Part shown: positions 18,616-25,800 of the stretch, in pieces
Layout of the letters: each line of letters begins with the position of its first letter
How positions within the stretch are numbered: the stretch's first letter is position 1
Assembly (NCBI RefSeq): GCF_000734965.1
Contig: NZ_JMTB01000037.1
Coordinates: forward strand, 1 to 33,603
Length of the DNA stretch: 33,603 nucleotides
Reading direction: 5' to 3'
Source: Trabulsiella guamensis ATCC 49490
Lineage (GTDB): Bacteria > Pseudomonadota > Gammaproteobacteria > Enterobacterales > Enterobacteriaceae
Notes under the pieces: model-generated
Told to the model about the DNA's origin: nothing
Seen by the model: only the letters and a program-made list of their open reading frames with translations
The model's database searches: none
Translations under genes and position numbers: made by a program

Positions 18616-19107
18616 TTATTCAGCAGGTACTGGCATTTTACCGTCTGGAGCGCGACGTTCTGTCAGACGCTTCTCAAAATTGGCATTAAAGGTCTTTTTC
18701 TGTTCCGGTGTCAGAATGTTGTAGATTTTGTTCTGCGTTTCCATGTGAGAGAGCATCATCGCTTTGCGCTGCTCTGCCATCTTGTCAATCTGCGCCTCCG
18801 CTTTGGCTTTATCGAAGCTGTCGCTGGCAATCAGGTTATGCATCTCACGACGGTCATCGAGGGATGGACGTTTCATGTTGTCGCGCTGGCTTTTCATGAT
18901 GTCACGGATCTGCTGTTTTTGCGCGTCCGTCAGGTTCAGCCCCTGGAACATCATGTCATGATGCATACCCGGCTTACCTTTATGGTGCATCATCATTTTG
19001 CCGTCCTGCTGCGCGGCCGGTGCAGTGGTGGTATCGGCGGCGTGTGCCAGATTAGCCGCACCCAGAGCCAGAGCAGAGGTAACAAACAGAGCAGTCATCT
19101 TCTTCAT
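18616..19107 (-). CDS. spy: periplasmic ATP-independent chaperone Spy
   Basis: The 163-residue precursor has a Sec signal peptide (about 1-23, ending LAHA) and a mature all-helical LTxxQ-fold domain. Both family motifs are visible: LTDAQKQQI (about residue 59) and LTPEQKKTF (about 132). A His/Met-rich N-terminal stretch ([18 protein letters not shown]) fits metal binding reported for relatives. Spy forms cradle-shaped dimers that protect unfolded periplasmic proteins and is induced by CpxAR and BaeSR envelope stress. In E. coli the next gene is astE; here the fimbrial island follows. Confidence 0.95.
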   Translation of the reverse strand: MKKMTALFVTSALALGAANLAHAADTTTAPAAQQDGKMMMHHKGKPGMHHDMMFQGLNLTDAQKQQIRDIMKSQRDNMKRPSLDDRREMHNLIASDSFDKAKAEAQIDKMAEQRKAMMLSHMETQNKIYNILTPEQKKTFNANFEKRLTERRAPDGKMPVPAE

Positions 19108-19200
19108 AGGTTATTCCTTACTTTCAGTTATTCTGACGGCGCGTTGCCGTGTTGACGTGATTAACTTTACGACCTTTAACGTCAATTAGTCAGAGTGTGC

Positions 19201-19215
19201 GTAAAACAATGAAAG
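19201..19215 (+). promoter_or_regulatory. CpxR-like box upstream of spy
   Basis: GTAAA-ACAAT-GAAAG fits GTAAA-N5-GTAAA at all five bases of the first half and three of the second. It is 94 bases before the spy ATG, in the opposite orientation to the gene. E. coli spy is a known CpxR target. Confidence 0.5.
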
Positions 19216-19422
19216 GATAAAAAACAACTTTTCGTCAATTATGGAGGAAATAAGGAAGAATAATGAAGGAAGGAAAGAATTTATTTTATCCAAATGATTT
19301 TAAAGAAATTATGGAGAAAGCATACCTGCTTACCGAATAAAAGAAAAGCAGTTCTCCAGGATAATTCTGTTTTCTGGTTAACGATATCGCAAAAAAGATC
19401 CACCGTCCTTTTTTTATTTCCC

Positions 19423-19451
19423 CTGGCAAAAGCATCAACCTCCTTTATAAT
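19423..19451 (+). promoter_or_regulatory. promoter of the first fimbrial regulator
   Basis: TATAAT (19446-19451) is a perfect -10, with CTGGCA (19423-19428) as -35 at a 17-base spacing (four of six). The predicted start near 19458 leaves a leader of about 24 bases with no clear ribosome site. Confidence 0.6.
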
Positions 19452-19481
19452 CACCTACATTCGTATTTGCTTGGTTAATAC

Positions 19482-20093
19482 ATGAAGCCCTCTGACCATA
19501 TTCAGACACTGACCAGCGCGTTATCCTCCCCGGAAAACATTCGTACCGCCCGACCGCGGCAACTCATCTCGCTGCGACATATCCCGGAACCGATGGTCTG
19601 CCTGCTTCATGAAGGGATCGTCGGGATTTTCCGGGAGAGTGACCACCTGTTAGTTGCCCATTTGTATGCTCCGTTTGTGCTGGGGTTCGCTCTGTCAGAA
19701 ACCACCCGCCAGCCGCAGATCTACCTCAAAACGCGTAATACAGTGCGCTACGAGATGATTCCTCGTCTACAGGCATTGACCCTGTTTGATGAAAAACAGT
19801 TGTGGAAGAGCGTCGCCTGCGTACAGGGCTTCATGACCACCGAGCTGTTCCGCCAGCCGGCCAGTTATGTCGGGCAATCAAGTTATCAGCTGATTCGCCA
19901 GACACTGTTGGCGTTTATGCAGGAAGATGAGCTGTTGCGTCATAATATGACTGCGCTGGAATATCTACAGGAACGCACTCTGCTTTCACGCAGCGGAATT
20001 CAGCGCATCCTGAGCGAGCTGAAAAAAGGCGACTACATCGCACTGGACAACGGCAAGCTACTGGCAATTCACCGCCTCCCTGAGCGTTTTTAA
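19482..20093 (+). CDS. IprA/YaiV-like winged-helix regulator (first of two)
   Basis: The 203-residue protein resembles E. coli YaiV/IprA over its length. The N-terminal part (about 20-115) looks like a CRP-type beta roll (MVCLLHEGIVGIFRESDHLLVAHLYAPFVLGF) but without an obvious cyclic-nucleotide site. The C-terminal part (about 155-203) is a winged helix-turn-helix (LLSRSGIQRILSELKKGDYIALDNGKLLAIHRL). It is convergent with the fimbrial operon: one base separates its TAA from the stop of the last pilin gene. A role in fimbrial control is inferred from position and from a second, similar gene at the other end. Confidence 0.8.
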   Translation: MKPSDHIQTLTSALSSPENIRTARPRQLISLRHIPEPMVCLLHEGIVGIFRESDHLLVAHLYAPFVLGFALSETTRQPQIYLKTRNTVRYEMIPRLQALTLFDEKQLWKSVACVQGFMTTELFRQPASYVGQSSYQLIRQTLLAFMQEDELLRHNMTALEYLQERTLLSRSGIQRILSELKKGDYIALDNGKLLAIHRLPERF

Positions 20094-20094
20094 G

Positions 20095-20616
20095 CTACTC
20101 GTACTCCACGGAAAAATTCACCAGCGCGTTCGCCGCTCCACTTTTTACCGGCACGTGCGTCACGACATAGCTGGCAGTCCAGGCGAGCGAAACTGCGCCT
20201 TCTGCCGGAGTAATGGCAAAATTATGACTCGTTGCATCAGTGCTTTTCGGCTTTTGCACCTTACCGCTGGTATCAACAATCTTCAGCGCCACCCCGTCGG
20301 CACCGCCATTATCGAGCGCAAAGAGATCGGGGTTATCTGCATCTGCCGCCCCATCCATCGTTACACGAGCGGTAACCACATCGCCGCAATGCTCCAGTCC
20401 GAGAGTAAACGGGACGCTGTTTAATGCGTCGCCAACGTTTTGCCCGCGGGCGAGCAACACCTCGCCCATCTCCACGCTGAAATCGCTTTGCACCAGTTCA
20501 CAGGTTCCCTGGCGGATCGACAGCGAAAAATGAATATCGCCAGGCGAACCGATATCGGTTTTCGCCTGCGACAGCAATGGCAGACAACATAAACCCGTCA
20601 GAAATAGACGCCTCAT
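20095..20616 (-). CDS. fimbrial minor subunit (type 1 pilin-like)
   Basis: The 173-residue precursor has a signal peptide (about 1-18, MRRLFLTGLCCLPLLSQA) and a pilin domain. The disulfide pair is probably Cys in RQGTCELVQ and LEHCGDVV. The C-terminus NFSVEYE has the penultimate Tyr and alternating hydrophobics used for chaperone docking and donor-strand exchange. Being small and last in the operon, after the adhesin, it may be a tip adaptor or a terminator/anchor subunit. Its ATG starts two bases after the adhesin stop. No terminator separates it from the convergent regulator. Confidence 0.85.
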   Translation of the reverse strand: MRRLFLTGLCCLPLLSQAKTDIGSPGDIHFSLSIRQGTCELVQSDFSVEMGEVLLARGQNVGDALNSVPFTLGLEHCGDVVTARVTMDGAADADNPDLFALDNGGADGVALKIVDTSGKVQKPKSTDATSHNFAITPAEGAVSLAWTASYVVTHVPVKSGAANALVNFSVEYE

Positions 20617-20618
20617 GA

Positions 20619-21674
20619 TTATTCTATCTCCACCCGCAACGAAGCAATGCCCTGATAATCACCGGATGACGGACGTTTACCGGTGGTGCTGATGGGCCAC
20701 GCGTGCATGTTGAACATTGCGCTGCGGCTGCCACTGGCGTCCTGGGAACCCAGCGCAAGCGGCTCTTCACTGTTAACGTCATTTGGGATCAGCACTTTCT
20801 CGCTGGTGTCGCCAGAAATTTGCACACCAATATCTGGGTTGCCCATATCAATCGCGGTGGCGTTGTTGGGATTGACAGTCCCTTCAATATGCACCCACGC
20901 ACGGACGCCATCAGAAACGTTATGGCAACGCAGTACCAGTTGCTCTTTTACGATTTGCACATTCTGCGGTTTGCTTCCGGCAGGCACTTCGAAATCACGC
21001 GCGTCATACTCCCCCAACGGAATATTCACGACTGACCCTCCATCAATCTCACACCCCTGATCCACTTCAACCGTACCGCTGAGCAGGACGCGCACAATCG
21101 GCGTCGTCGAATAGACGCCTGCTTTTTTACTGGCATACAATGCTGCTATTTCCACTTCTGGAATGGTAGAGGTACCGACAAACGGATGCGCGATATACAG
21201 TGACACGCTACCCTTGGTACCTGTCCACGCACTATGCGTCCCACCTTTGACTTCACATTCACCTGACGACACTGTTTTATTCGACAGATCGCTGAATGGC
21301 GTGATGACACTTCCCTGGTTATAGACATCAATGCTGGTACGCACCTCAAGGTTATCATTCACCTGGTACCAGTTCGCCGCATGCCCTGCCGGGAGATTAA
21401 CCGTCGCCTTATAGTAGGACACCGGTGGATTGGACATATTATCGGGACATTCGCAGATAATGGTGTACGTCTGACCGTTGTCCCAGTGAAAAAAATTATC
21501 AAATTCATGCCCGGAATAATTCTGCGACGGATCAGTAATCGTTTTATTAAAAGAAGAGGGAAACTGATGGACTGTATCGGATTCACATGGCCCCCAGTCG
21601 TCCGCCGCGTGCGCCGGTGTGCCGCTTAATGCCAGCCATAAGCCACTGACTAATAATCCCATGATGATTTTCAT
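20619..21674 (-). CDS. fimbrial tip adhesin, two-domain
   Basis: The product is about 351 residues, twice a pilin, as expected for a FimH-like adhesin. A signal peptide (to about residue 23, TPAHA) is followed by an N-terminal putative receptor-binding domain to about 195 with Cys in WGPCESD, IICECPDN and SGECEVKG. A C-terminal pilin domain follows, from about VEVDQGCEIDGGSVVNIPLG to the end (RVEIE), with its partner Cys in LVLRCHNV. I start at 21674 (MKIIMGLLV), one base after the usher stop; a longer frame to 21707 lies inside the usher gene. The receptor is not predictable. Confidence 0.82.
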   Translation of the reverse strand: MKIIMGLLVSGLWLALSGTPAHAADDWGPCESDTVHQFPSSFNKTITDPSQNYSGHEFDNFFHWDNGQTYTIICECPDNMSNPPVSYYKATVNLPAGHAANWYQVNDNLEVRTSIDVYNQGSVITPFSDLSNKTVSSGECEVKGGTHSAWTGTKGSVSLYIAHPFVGTSTIPEVEIAALYASKKAGVYSTTPIVRVLLSGTVEVDQGCEIDGGSVVNIPLGEYDARDFEVPAGSKPQNVQIVKEQLVLRCHNVSDGVRAWVHIEGTVNPNNATAIDMGNPDIGVQISGDTSEKVLIPNDVNSEEPLALGSQDASGSRSAMFNMHAWPISTTGKRPSSGDYQGIASLRVEIE

Positions 21675-21675
21675 A

Positions 21676-24204
21676 TTATTCACTCTGACAGGTCGCAGAC
21701 AGTGCAATCACCGCGCTGCGAAGTTGTGATTGTGGAAGCTGGTACTCCGCCACGCAGCGTTCATCACGCCCTTTTCCCCAGCTTACGTCGACGCGTCCTT
21801 TATCCGGCAGACCGCTGATATACAGCTCTCCGTCTTCCGCCACCATGCCGGTGGTGGGGGTTTTCGCATGGTCATCCACCAGCGACGCTGTGGCACCAAA
21901 CGGTACTGCACCGTTCCCCGGACGGGTTAACGTCAATAGCGCGCGATAGCCAACATGAGTATCGAAACCAGCCCGCACTACCGCACCGCGCGTCGGGACG
22001 ACCAGCAGAAAGGCATCGTTCAGGTCCACCTGATTATTAAGCGTTTCGCTGCGCAGCGAGACCTCAGTCTCCCGGTACGGCGTCAACTGCGGCACGACCG
22101 CGTTGCCAAAATGGTCAACAGTCACACCGCTGTTATTGGTGACGCTGCTGCCATACGCTCCCGGCGCGTTGACCAGCGCCATCGTCTCGCCGAGTGGCTG
22201 CGACAGCGTGACGCCGCCGCTGTGCATAATCACCCCGCCGCGCAGGCTGTAGTTAAGCTGGCGGGAATCCGCACTGTAGTTATAACCAACATTGATATTC
22301 CCTCGACCGCCCTGATAGTTCAGCGAAGCGCTGCCATTGTTGCCTTGCCCGTCGCTGCCATAGCCCTCGGTTACGCTGTAATCAAGGTTATGATCGTCCA
22401 GAAGCGTACCATTGAGGCTCATCTGCGAAACCGTGCGTTGGTCCTGATCGCGGGTGGTGTGGAAGCTGGTCCATGCCGATCCAATGGGCAAGCTGATGTT
22501 CAGCGACCATAAACGGTCAGTGGTATCGTCATCAGGGTTGCGGTTTGCCGACCAGGCCAGCGACCAGGTGGCGCGCCCGATATGACCGTTATAGCCGGTC
22601 GAAAACGTCAGGCTTTCATCATCGTCCTGCCAGTATTTCTGATCCGTGGCATTGATGTACCACGAGCCCCACGTCGCCAGTTGCTGCGTCATATTGATCT
22701 GCAACTGGCTGCGGCGATGATAATGACCGTAATCGCTTTCAGCCTCGCTGCGACTGTCAGTGGCTTCCTGAAAGGTGTAAAAACCCGGCGTGGAATAGCG
22801 GTAGCCGGAAACGTTAAAACTGGTGCCGGTCGCGGCAAAACTTTTGGCATATAACAGCCGCCAGGCGTAACCGCTGGATTCGATATCGTCCGCCGCCTGA
22901 CTGGTGGCGTGGGTGGCGTCCAATGATAGCGCGCCCCACTCGCCCATATTTTTGCCAATGCCCAGCGCCTGCGCATTGTAACCCTCGCCGACCAGTATGC
23001 CGCCATAGGCGGTCATTCCGGCGGGCAAGCCGTAAATCGCCGTCGCCTCCATCAGTTGCGGCGAAGCGCTCTGATAGTTACCAGCCTGATAACGTCCAGC
23101 GGTGAGGCTGTATTTGAGCTGGCCTTCGCGCTGCATAATGGCGACCGCTGCATACGGCTGAATGAATTTTTGCTCGCTGCCGTCGCTCTCCTTCACAGTG
23201 ACCGTCAGATCGCCGCTGTTCGAAGTTGGGTAGAGATCGTTAATCTCAAACTGGCCCGGCGACACAAAGCGGCGATAAATCACATAGCCGTTCTGTTCCA
23301 CCACTACTTCAGCGTTGGTTTTGGCGATACCACGGATCACCGGCGCGAAACCGCGCTGACTGTCCGGTAACATTTGATCATCTGATGCGAGCACAACGCC
23401 GCGCACTGGCAGACTGTCAAAAATGTCGCCAGCGGTGGAGGTATCTCCCATCGTTAGTTGCGATTTGAGTGGGATCAGCGCCCGGGTCAGGTAAGTACCC
23501 ATGCTGTCCCAGTGATTTTCACCGCTACCGCGCTGCCAGACACTGTTGTTGCGCAGTCGCCACGGACCGAGGTTTAAACCGCTGCGCAGGTTGAGATAGT
23601 CGCTGCGTTCGCTGCTGTCGTCGTTTCCATCTCCGCGTTCAAATTGATAGTGGCTCTGGCTGCCGCTGTAACTGTAATCAAACAGCAGTGCCGGAACGCC
23701 ATTATCCCAGCGGTTTTCCGGCACTGTACCGCGTGCCGTCTGTTGCATTGCCGCCTGTGGGATGCTCAGCGACAGCTTCAGCGCACTGAAATCCAGCTCA
23801 CTTTTAGCACCAGGGATAATCGTCCAGAACGGCACGCAGGCACCCGCAGGTAATTTCGCGATGTCGGCAAATGCCGCTGTGCGCACGCCCCATGCCTGCA
23901 ACTGAGATTTGGTCAGGCAGGGCAACAGCGTTTGTCCCTGCTGCTGATCGCGGGCGGCAGTAAAGTTAAGCGTTTGCGAAGTCTGCTTTTGCTCATTGAC
24001 ATAGATATCAACCTGATATTTACCCGGGCGCTGAGCATCGTTTTGTTCGTAAACCGAGAGATCAAGATGCTGATCGATACCCTCCACGTTTTCGAGAAAT
24101 TTCGGGTTGAACCTCGCGGCGGTTGCCGGTAGCACTAAAAACGTACTGCCCCCCACCAACGTGATCATCACCAGAATGGTGAGTGAATGTCGCGACGTCT
24201 CCAT
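21676..24204 (-). CDS. outer membrane fimbrial usher (FimD/PapC family)
   Basis: The 842-residue usher has a signal peptide (about 1-29, LPATA), then RFNPKFLENVEGIDQHLDLS typical of mature ushers. The N-terminal periplasmic domain has a Cys pair (LLPCLTK, PAGACVPF). The 24-strand barrel contains the plug domain near RGVVLASDDQMLPDSQRGFAPVIRGIAKTNAEVVVEQNG (about 265-305) and SPGQFEINDLYP (316-327). The C-terminal domains end with the Cys pair DERCVAEY and SATCQSE. It catalyses subunit ordering and secretion. The gene is intact, 23 bases after the chaperone, with a weak ribosome site. Confidence 0.95.
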   Translation of the reverse strand: METSRHSLTILVMITLVGGSTFLVLPATAARFNPKFLENVEGIDQHLDLSVYEQNDAQRPGKYQVDIYVNEQKQTSQTLNFTAARDQQQGQTLLPCLTKSQLQAWGVRTAAFADIAKLPAGACVPFWTIIPGAKSELDFSALKLSLSIPQAAMQQTARGTVPENRWDNGVPALLFDYSYSGSQSHYQFERGDGNDDSSERSDYLNLRSGLNLGPWRLRNNSVWQRGSGENHWDSMGTYLTRALIPLKSQLTMGDTSTAGDIFDSLPVRGVVLASDDQMLPDSQRGFAPVIRGIAKTNAEVVVEQNGYVIYRRFVSPGQFEINDLYPTSNSGDLTVTVKESDGSEQKFIQPYAAVAIMQREGQLKYSLTAGRYQAGNYQSASPQLMEATAIYGLPAGMTAYGGILVGEGYNAQALGIGKNMGEWGALSLDATHATSQAADDIESSGYAWRLLYAKSFAATGTSFNVSGYRYSTPGFYTFQEATDSRSEAESDYGHYHRRSQLQINMTQQLATWGSWYINATDQKYWQDDDESLTFSTGYNGHIGRATWSLAWSANRNPDDDTTDRLWSLNISLPIGSAWTSFHTTRDQDQRTVSQMSLNGTLLDDHNLDYSVTEGYGSDGQGNNGSASLNYQGGRGNINVGYNYSADSRQLNYSLRGGVIMHSGGVTLSQPLGETMALVNAPGAYGSSVTNNSGVTVDHFGNAVVPQLTPYRETEVSLRSETLNNQVDLNDAFLLVVPTRGAVVRAGFDTHVGYRALLTLTRPGNGAVPFGATASLVDDHAKTPTTGMVAEDGELYISGLPDKGRVDVSWGKGRDERCVAEYQLPQSQLRSAVIALSATCQSE

Positions 24205-24227
24205 AATAGCAACCCACAGGCTCCGAT

Positions 24228-24914
24228 TCAGCGCACCGGCTGCGTCATCTGCGCACCGGCTGCGCCAAAGTCATTGATGATGCTGTACTGCACCTGGCTG
24301 AACGCCCCGGCATTCGCTGGTAATTTGACTGACAAATGCCCTTTCGCCGGTACCATCACCGGATCGTTAATCACTCTTCCGCCCACATTCAGATCATGAA
24401 AGGTCATCACATATGCCGACGGGTTATCGATGGCAAGCTGGTTGCCGCTATGGGAAAACGTCAGCGTTTTTGCTGCGCTGGCTGGATCCCCCTGCAACCC
24501 GGAGGGGCGATAAAAGAGTTTCAGGCGCGTGCGAACCGCAATTTGCAGCAGATTTTTTCCAGCGCTGTCTTCGCTGGCCGCCGGAATCGCTTTGACATTA
24601 ACCCAGTACACCGATTCACGATCGGCAGGCAGTTGATTGTTAATATTGACGATCCGCAATGTGTTATTTTTATTCGGTTGCATCTGAAATAGCGGTGGCG
24701 TAATAATAAAAGGCGTTTTTTTATTACCGTTAATATCGTCGATCCATGACTGCACTAAAAAAACATCTTTCTGACTATGATTCTGTACTGTCAGTGATGC
24801 CTCTTTCTGCCCTTCCTGATATATCACCCGGGTGGCATTTAATGAAATACCACCCGCGAAACAGGCAGGCGCAAAAAGGCAGGCCGCGGCAAGCGCAGTT
24901 GAATTACGTAACAT
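24228..24914 (-). CDS. periplasmic fimbrial chaperone (PapD/FimC family)
   Basis: The 228-residue precursor has a signal peptide (about 1-20, PACFA) and two immunoglobulin-like domains. ISLNATRVIYQEGQKEASLTVQN (24-46) holds the conserved Arg that anchors the subunit C-terminus, and RTRLKLFYRPSGLQG (about 127-141) the conserved Lys and domain link. The short F1-G1 loop and absence of extra Cys suggest the FGS type used for rod fimbriae. It lies between major pilin and usher as in many operons. Confidence 0.93.
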   Translation of the reverse strand: MLRNSTALAAACLFAPACFAGGISLNATRVIYQEGQKEASLTVQNHSQKDVFLVQSWIDDINGNKKTPFIITPPLFQMQPNKNNTLRIVNINNQLPADRESVYWVNVKAIPAASEDSAGKNLLQIAVRTRLKLFYRPSGLQGDPASAAKTLTFSHSGNQLAIDNPSAYVMTFHDLNVGGRVINDPVMVPAKGHLSVKLPANAGAFSQVQYSIINDFGAAGAQMTQPVR

Positions 24915-24932
24915 ATTAACCTCAATGAAAGG

Positions 24933-24954
24933 CTGGCAGACAAATGCCTGCCAG
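24933..24954 (-). other. hairpin between major pilin and chaperone genes
   Basis: CTGGCAG (24933-24939) and CTGCCAG (24948-24954) form a perfect seven-bp stem with an eight-base loop, 13 bases after the pilin stop on the minus strand. The tail CCTTTCATT is weakly T-rich. It could stop part of the transcripts or protect the pilin mRNA, giving excess pilin. Confidence 0.6.
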
Positions 24955-24967
24955 GGCGACCCAATAA

Positions 24968-25498
24968 TTATTCGTAGGTCAGACTAAAATCGACTTGCCC
25001 ACTGGCGCTACCGACTGTTACCGCATCTTTGGTGCTCACGTAGCGGGCATCATAATTGAGGACGGTTTCACCTTCGGACAGGGCCTCAAGAGAAGCGCCA
25101 TCGTTCAGAGCAATGGCTTCGCCTTTCGCATCGAAAAGGCCAATCCCTACGCCAGTCGCACTACCTGCACCGTTATCAACAGAGAGCAGTGTTGTATCGT
25201 CATCATCGCCGATGCCGTTAAACACCACGTTGACCTTGGTTTTACCGGCTGTCAGATCACACTCTTCGAGCCTAATCTGAAATGGTGTCGCGGTGGATTT
25301 ATCGCCCGCTGTCGAGAAGGTTGAGCTTTTTACTGCGCCCATATCCACTTCCTGATTCTGCGAATTTGACGAAATAACGCAAGGTGAATCCACAATCGAA
25401 CCATTAAATCGAATAGTTCCGTCGCTGGCATTAGCTGTTTGCATTGTGACAACAACCGCGAACGGTAACAGTGCAGCACTTAATAATACTTTTTTCAT
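24968..25498 (-). CDS. major fimbrial subunit (type 1 pilin family)
   Basis: The 176-residue precursor has a signal peptide (about 1-24, MQTANA) and mature SDGTIRFNGSIVDSPCVISS. The first Cys (DSPCVI) pairs with LEECDLTA. The N-terminal donor strand is DGTIRFNGSIV, and the C-terminus DFSLTYE has the penultimate Tyr typical of pilins. It is first in the operon and followed by a hairpin, which fits a highly made rod subunit. AGGA lies ten bases before the ATG. The mature chain is very acidic (IGDDDDTT). Confidence 0.92.
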   Translation of the reverse strand: MKKVLLSAALLPFAVVVTMQTANASDGTIRFNGSIVDSPCVISSNSQNQEVDMGAVKSSTFSTAGDKSTATPFQIRLEECDLTAGKTKVNVVFNGIGDDDDTTLLSVDNGAGSATGVGIGLFDAKGEAIALNDGASLEALSEGETVLNYDARYVSTKDAVTVGSASGQVDFSLTYE

Positions 25499-25507
25499 AT
25501 TACATTC

Positions 25508-25549
25508 CTGATAGTAAATAGATCCTGTTATCAGAGCAAATACTGATAA
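25508..25549 (-). repeat. CTGATA/TATCAG operator-like hexamers before the major pilin
   Basis: CTGATA occurs at 25508-25513, its complement TATCAG at 25529-25534, and CTGATA again at 25543-25548. The last two extend to a perfect TTATCAG/CTGATAA dyad (25528-25534 and 25543-25549) with an eight-base spacer, a size typical of dimeric CRP-type regulators. They lie 10-51 bases before the pilin ATG. Confidence 0.5.
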
Positions 25550-25583
25550 TAGTGCTCAGCGACAATCATTAAAAAAAGCAACG

Positions 25584-25611
25584 AGTGTGCTAAAAAAGCA
25601 CCACTTTTTTT
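25584..25611 (+). terminator. terminator-like hairpin in the fimbrial control region
   Basis: AGTG-TGCT (25584-25591) pairs with AGCA-(C)-CACT (25597-25605) with one bulged base and is followed by T to 25611. On the plus strand it looks like a terminator, though upstream of any plus-strand gene. Confidence 0.4.
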
Positions 25612-25633
25612 GTGAATGCTGCTGGTGACGGGA

Positions 25634-25767
25634 TAAACGATATAAACATTCTTCTGAGTTAACAAATTGAATATTACCCAAAGCTAAGTCCATTATGAGA
25701 CCCATTATGTCCGTAATATTCATTGGGGAAATGTTCGTATCCAGGCTAAGGTTTCAGGTATCGTTTA
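25634..25767. repeat. 9-bp inverted repeats bracketing 116 bp
   Basis: TAAACGATA (25634-25642) and TATCGTTTA (25759-25767) are exact reverse complements. The arms flank a segment lying between the divergent pilin and regulator genes. The layout recalls fimS of E. coli type 1 fimbriae (9-bp arms), but no recombinase gene is in the window. Confidence 0.5.
25668..25722. repeat. 10-bp inverted repeats inside the bracketed segment
   Basis: TGAATATTAC (25668-25677) and GTAATATTCA (25713-25722) are exact reverse complements 35 bases apart. The loop holds the two CCATTATG direct repeats, 12 bases apart. They may be paired half-sites of a regulator. Confidence 0.5.
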
Positions 25768-25800
25768 CCACTGTCTGACTCAGGAACAGATTCCATCACC

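Larger units (their letters stand above)
19108..19481. other. spy control region and left edge of the fimbrial island
   Basis: The left half holds the spy promoter, including a CpxR-like box at 19201-19215 and a second GTAAA-type match near 19170 on the minus strand. The right half is AT-rich and carries the promoter of the first regulator. A 63-codon plus-strand frame (19294-19485) contains that promoter and is judged spurious. The joint between ancestral and inserted DNA probably lies between about 19220 and 19420; no direct repeat marks it to the eye. Confidence 0.5.
25499..25800. promoter_or_regulatory. divergent control region of the fimbrial operon and second regulator
   Basis: Nothing here codes. 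It is AT-rich and repeat-rich: CTGATA/TATCAG hexamers (25508-25549), a hairpin with T run (25584-25611), a 9-bp inverted repeat (25634-25642 and 25759-25767), a 10-bp inverted repeat (25668-25677 and 25713-25722) and direct repeats CCATTATG (25690-25697 and 25702-25709). Only one GATC is present (25521), so a pap-like pair of Dam/Lrp sites is absent. No strong sigma-70 promoter stands out on either strand, which suggests activator control. Confidence 0.6.

Noticed and set aside
19294-19485. 63-codon plus-strand frame overlapping the start of the first regulator by ATGA
   Set aside because: It contains the strong -10 TATAAT of the regulator, lacks a ribosome site and has low-complexity Lys-rich composition.
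25499-25800. pap-type Dam/Lrp phase-variation switch
   Set aside because: Only one GATC (25521) is present, while that mechanism needs two spaced GATC sites within Lrp sites.
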